The notes under the pieces were generated by a model that was not told the DNA's origin, made no database searches, and saw only the letters and a program-made list of their open reading frames with translations. This document shows positions 62,649-64,000 of a DNA stretch of 64,000 nt, in pieces. The stretch is from Flavobacteriales bacterium (lineage in GTDB: Bacteria; Bacteroidota; Bacteroidia; Flavobacteriales_F; PHOS-HE28). The DNA lies in contig JADJLR010000001.1 of assembly GCA_016710015.1 (NCBI GenBank), positions 372,001 to 436,000 on the forward strand, in the 5' to 3' direction. The stretch's first letter is position 1, and every line of letters starts with the position of its first letter. The translations under genes were made by a program, and so were the position numbers.

Positions 62649-63182
62649 ATGCACCAAGCCATCAACGCGCTCTACGAAGAGCATGTCATCATCATCCAAG
62701 CCGCCGGTATCGCCCGCGACGCACGGCGGCTCATCGAAACCGAACCGGCCCGGTACGCCGGTACGATGCGTTCCCTGCTGACCTTCTTCCGCGAATACGC
62801 CGACCAGTACCACCACCACAAGGAGGAGGATGTGCTCTTCCCCGAAATGGCCCAGCGGAATGAGCTGCTCGCCGACGGAGTGTTGCAGGAAATGCTGGAG
62901 AACCACGCGGACTTCAGGGGAATGCTGGACGACATCGAGGGGCTGCTTCGCAAAGAGCGCTGGAGCGATGCCCAGGATGCGGTGGAGCGCTATTGCGAAG
63001 CCCTGCAGGATCACATCGCCGTGGAGAACGACGAGGTGTTCCATATGGCCGAAACGCTCCTTAATGCGGATGAACTGGACCGCGTCCGGTTCCGTTTTGA
63101 GGACGGGGACCGTGAACGGGGCGATGCACGCAAAGCGGAACTCGCCGCCATGCTCGATACGTTGACGACAGCGGACCTGTAG
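62649..63182 (+). CDS. Hemerythrin/HHE-domain protein
   Basis: A 177-residue four-helix-bundle protein with the HHE iron-binding pattern: ALYEEHVIII at the start, YADQYHHHKEEDVLFPEM around residues 51-68, MLENHADFRGML near 85 and LQDHIAVENDEVFHMAE near 125. Proteins of this fold bind di-iron sites and take part in oxygen or NO sensing or iron-sulphur repair. It starts 11 bp after hcrB, so it is co-transcribed, and might protect the oxygen-sensitive reductases. Confidence 0.85.
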   Translation: MHQAINALYEEHVIIIQAAGIARDARRLIETEPARYAGTMRSLLTFFREYADQYHHHKEEDVLFPEMAQRNELLADGVLQEMLENHADFRGMLDDIEGLLRKERWSDAQDAVERYCEALQDHIAVENDEVFHMAETLLNADELDRVRFRFEDGDRERGDARKAELAAMLDTLTTADL

Positions 63183-63253
63183 TTGACCGGTTTACCGTGC
63201 TCACGCTCGGCGGGCGACGCTTGTTAGGAATTGATCGAAGTGCGGCCAGTTGC

Positions 63254-63766
63254 TCAGGGCAATTCGAAGCGCGTTTCCCAGCGTTCGCCGGTGCTCACGC
63301 ATTCAGCTTCCACCACCAGGAACTCATCCTTGTCCTCGTGCGCCAGACGTCGCGTACGCACGATGTTCTCACCCTCTCGTCCGGCAATGGCACCGCCATC
63401 GATGCGATCGCCACAACGTGGCAGGAATGGAAAGCGCAACGTGATGAGCTGATCGGTATCGGTGACCAGCCCCATGGCCGTATCGAACAACACGCTTTCG
63501 AACTTTTCGAGCAGGTCCTCATCGCGCAGCTTGGCCCGCTCATCGGGCTTGAGCCCGGCAAGCCATGCATGCAGCCCTTCGACCGCTCCCTTGGCCACTT
63601 TCTCCTGTACGGTAGTGGGGAATGGTGATCGCACATGCCCATGGTCCGCGAACCAATAGGCTACTGCTTGAACCACCAGTTCACTGTCCTTTAGCTGCTC
63701 CTTCGTAGGCAACTCAGCGGTCACTTCCGGTTCTTTGGTGTCCTTCCTATCCATCACGATCGCCAT
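63254..63766 (-). CDS. Hypothetical protein
   Basis: A 170-residue soluble protein that I do not recognise. It has no signal peptide or membrane segment, a charged N-terminus, and a C-terminal half rich in beta-strand pattern (ECVSTGERWETRFELP). It is convergent with the hemerythrin gene. Start codons at 63766 or four codons later are both possible. Confidence 0.6.
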   Translation of the reverse strand: MAIVMDRKDTKEPEVTAELPTKEQLKDSELVVQAVAYWFADHGHVRSPFPTTVQEKVAKGAVEGLHAWLAGLKPDERAKLRDEDLLEKFESVLFDTAMGLVTDTDQLITLRFPFLPRCGDRIDGGAIAGREGENIVRTRRLAHEDKDEFLVVEAECVSTGERWETRFELP

Positions 63767-64000
63767 TTATCGGGACACGACCCTTGGGCCGAATTCCCTT
63801 TGTATGCTGTTGTGCCCCGCGAAGGTATGCGGAATGCACGGATCCATTTCGTGATGTCCGTCATCTTGATCAACCCTCCCTTTCGACGGCCCATTCCATC
63901 GAACACGTGTTCAGGGATGTTGCGAGACCGGTCTCCCGTATCACTACCATCGATCAGTGCAAGCGGACGGCGCGATGGTTCACAAGACCCAAACTGAGAA
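63767..64000. other. Window end, no gene recognised
   Basis: No coding sequence, repeat or RNA gene can be supported in these last 234 bases. A plus-strand open frame from 63800 has no recognisable feature. Confidence 0.4.

Noticed and set aside
1..64000. CRISPR arrays, insertion sequences, rRNA or tRNA genes
   Set aside because: No direct-repeat arrays, transposase motifs or RNA gene patterns were found on either strand.

Overview
The window looks like the chromosome or a long metagenomic contig of a Bacteroidota bacterium, probably Flavobacteriales-like. The evidence is two type IX secretion C-terminal sorting domains (15.9-16.1 kb and the protein at 19.9-21.9 kb), typical Bacteroidota families (DUF5777 barrel, DUF2141, MbnP, short cytochrome lipoproteins), start codons without Shine-Dalgarno sequences, and promoters of the TAnnTTTG type. 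What is unusual for such a host is the second half: a nitrate-reductase locus, a molybdenum-cofactor locus and a complete class I (ATP-dependent, Thauera-type) benzoyl-CoA pathway with 4-hydroxybenzoyl-CoA reductase.

Layout. 0-6 kb holds single genes (heptosyltransferase, truncated haemoglobin, HxlR regulator with a divergent NAD(P) oxidoreductase, K+ channel, beta-lactamase-fold hydrolase, OsmC). 5.7-11.7 kb is a minus-strand RND efflux operon (TolC, adaptor, pump, DUF2141). 11.7-15.0 kb is a minus-strand operon with a small membrane protein, cytochrome b, TetR regulator, membrane protein, His-rich lipoprotein and a broken second TolC. 15.5-22 kb holds a wrecked multicopper oxidase, two small cytochromes c, a DUF5777 barrel, a NosR/NapH-like Fe-S protein with a TPR tail and a secreted lysyl-oxidase-like protein. 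22.2-24.7 kb holds an MbnP/MbnH pair and a Crp/Fnr regulator. 25.0-32.6 kb is cyt c-narGHJI on the minus strand. 32.8-39.2 kb is moeA, TSUP exporter, moaD, moeB-rhodanese, moaE, moaCB, a MORN protein and a frameshifted membrane protein on the plus strand. 39.2-56.4 kb is a long minus-strand aromatic operon: bcrC-bcrB-bcrA, a saccharopine-dehydrogenase-like gene, bcrD, an AMP-forming CoA ligase, a BcrB paralogue, a ketopantoate-reductase/BcrA-type ATPase fusion, thiolase, had, oah, dch and a 3-hydroxyacyl-CoA dehydrogenase/enoyl-CoA hydratase fusion. 56.6-63.2 kb on the plus strand is a MobA-like transferase, xdhC, an SDR, a fused hcrC-hcrA, hcrB and a hemerythrin.

How it fits together. 4-Hydroxybenzoyl-CoA would be dehydroxylated by Hcr to benzoyl-CoA, dearomatised by BcrABCD, and taken by Dch, Had and Oah to 3-hydroxypimelyl-CoA. 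The dehydrogenase/hydratase fusion and thiolase would then release acetyl-CoA and glutaryl-CoA. Nitrate reductase supplies the terminal acceptor, and the Moco genes serve both NarG and Hcr. Three TGAT-N4-ATCA (FNR-type) palindromes lie in the control regions of the cytochrome b operon, the nar/moeA divergent pair and the bcr/mobA-hcr divergent pair, each about 29-30 bp from a TAnnTTTG-like element. This suggests one anaerobic regulon.

The most novel item is the unassigned module inside the benzoyl-CoA operon (45.5-50.2 kb). It is a second BcrB-like protein that keeps three candidate cluster cysteines, next to an activator-type ATPase domain fused to a ketopantoate-reductase-like NADP domain, beside a CoA ligase with a cysteine-rich insert. 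Several otherwise intact genes carry a single one-base frameshift (about 12.06, 38.32, 43.80 and 47.00 kb), so some breaks may be sequencing errors rather than true pseudogenes.
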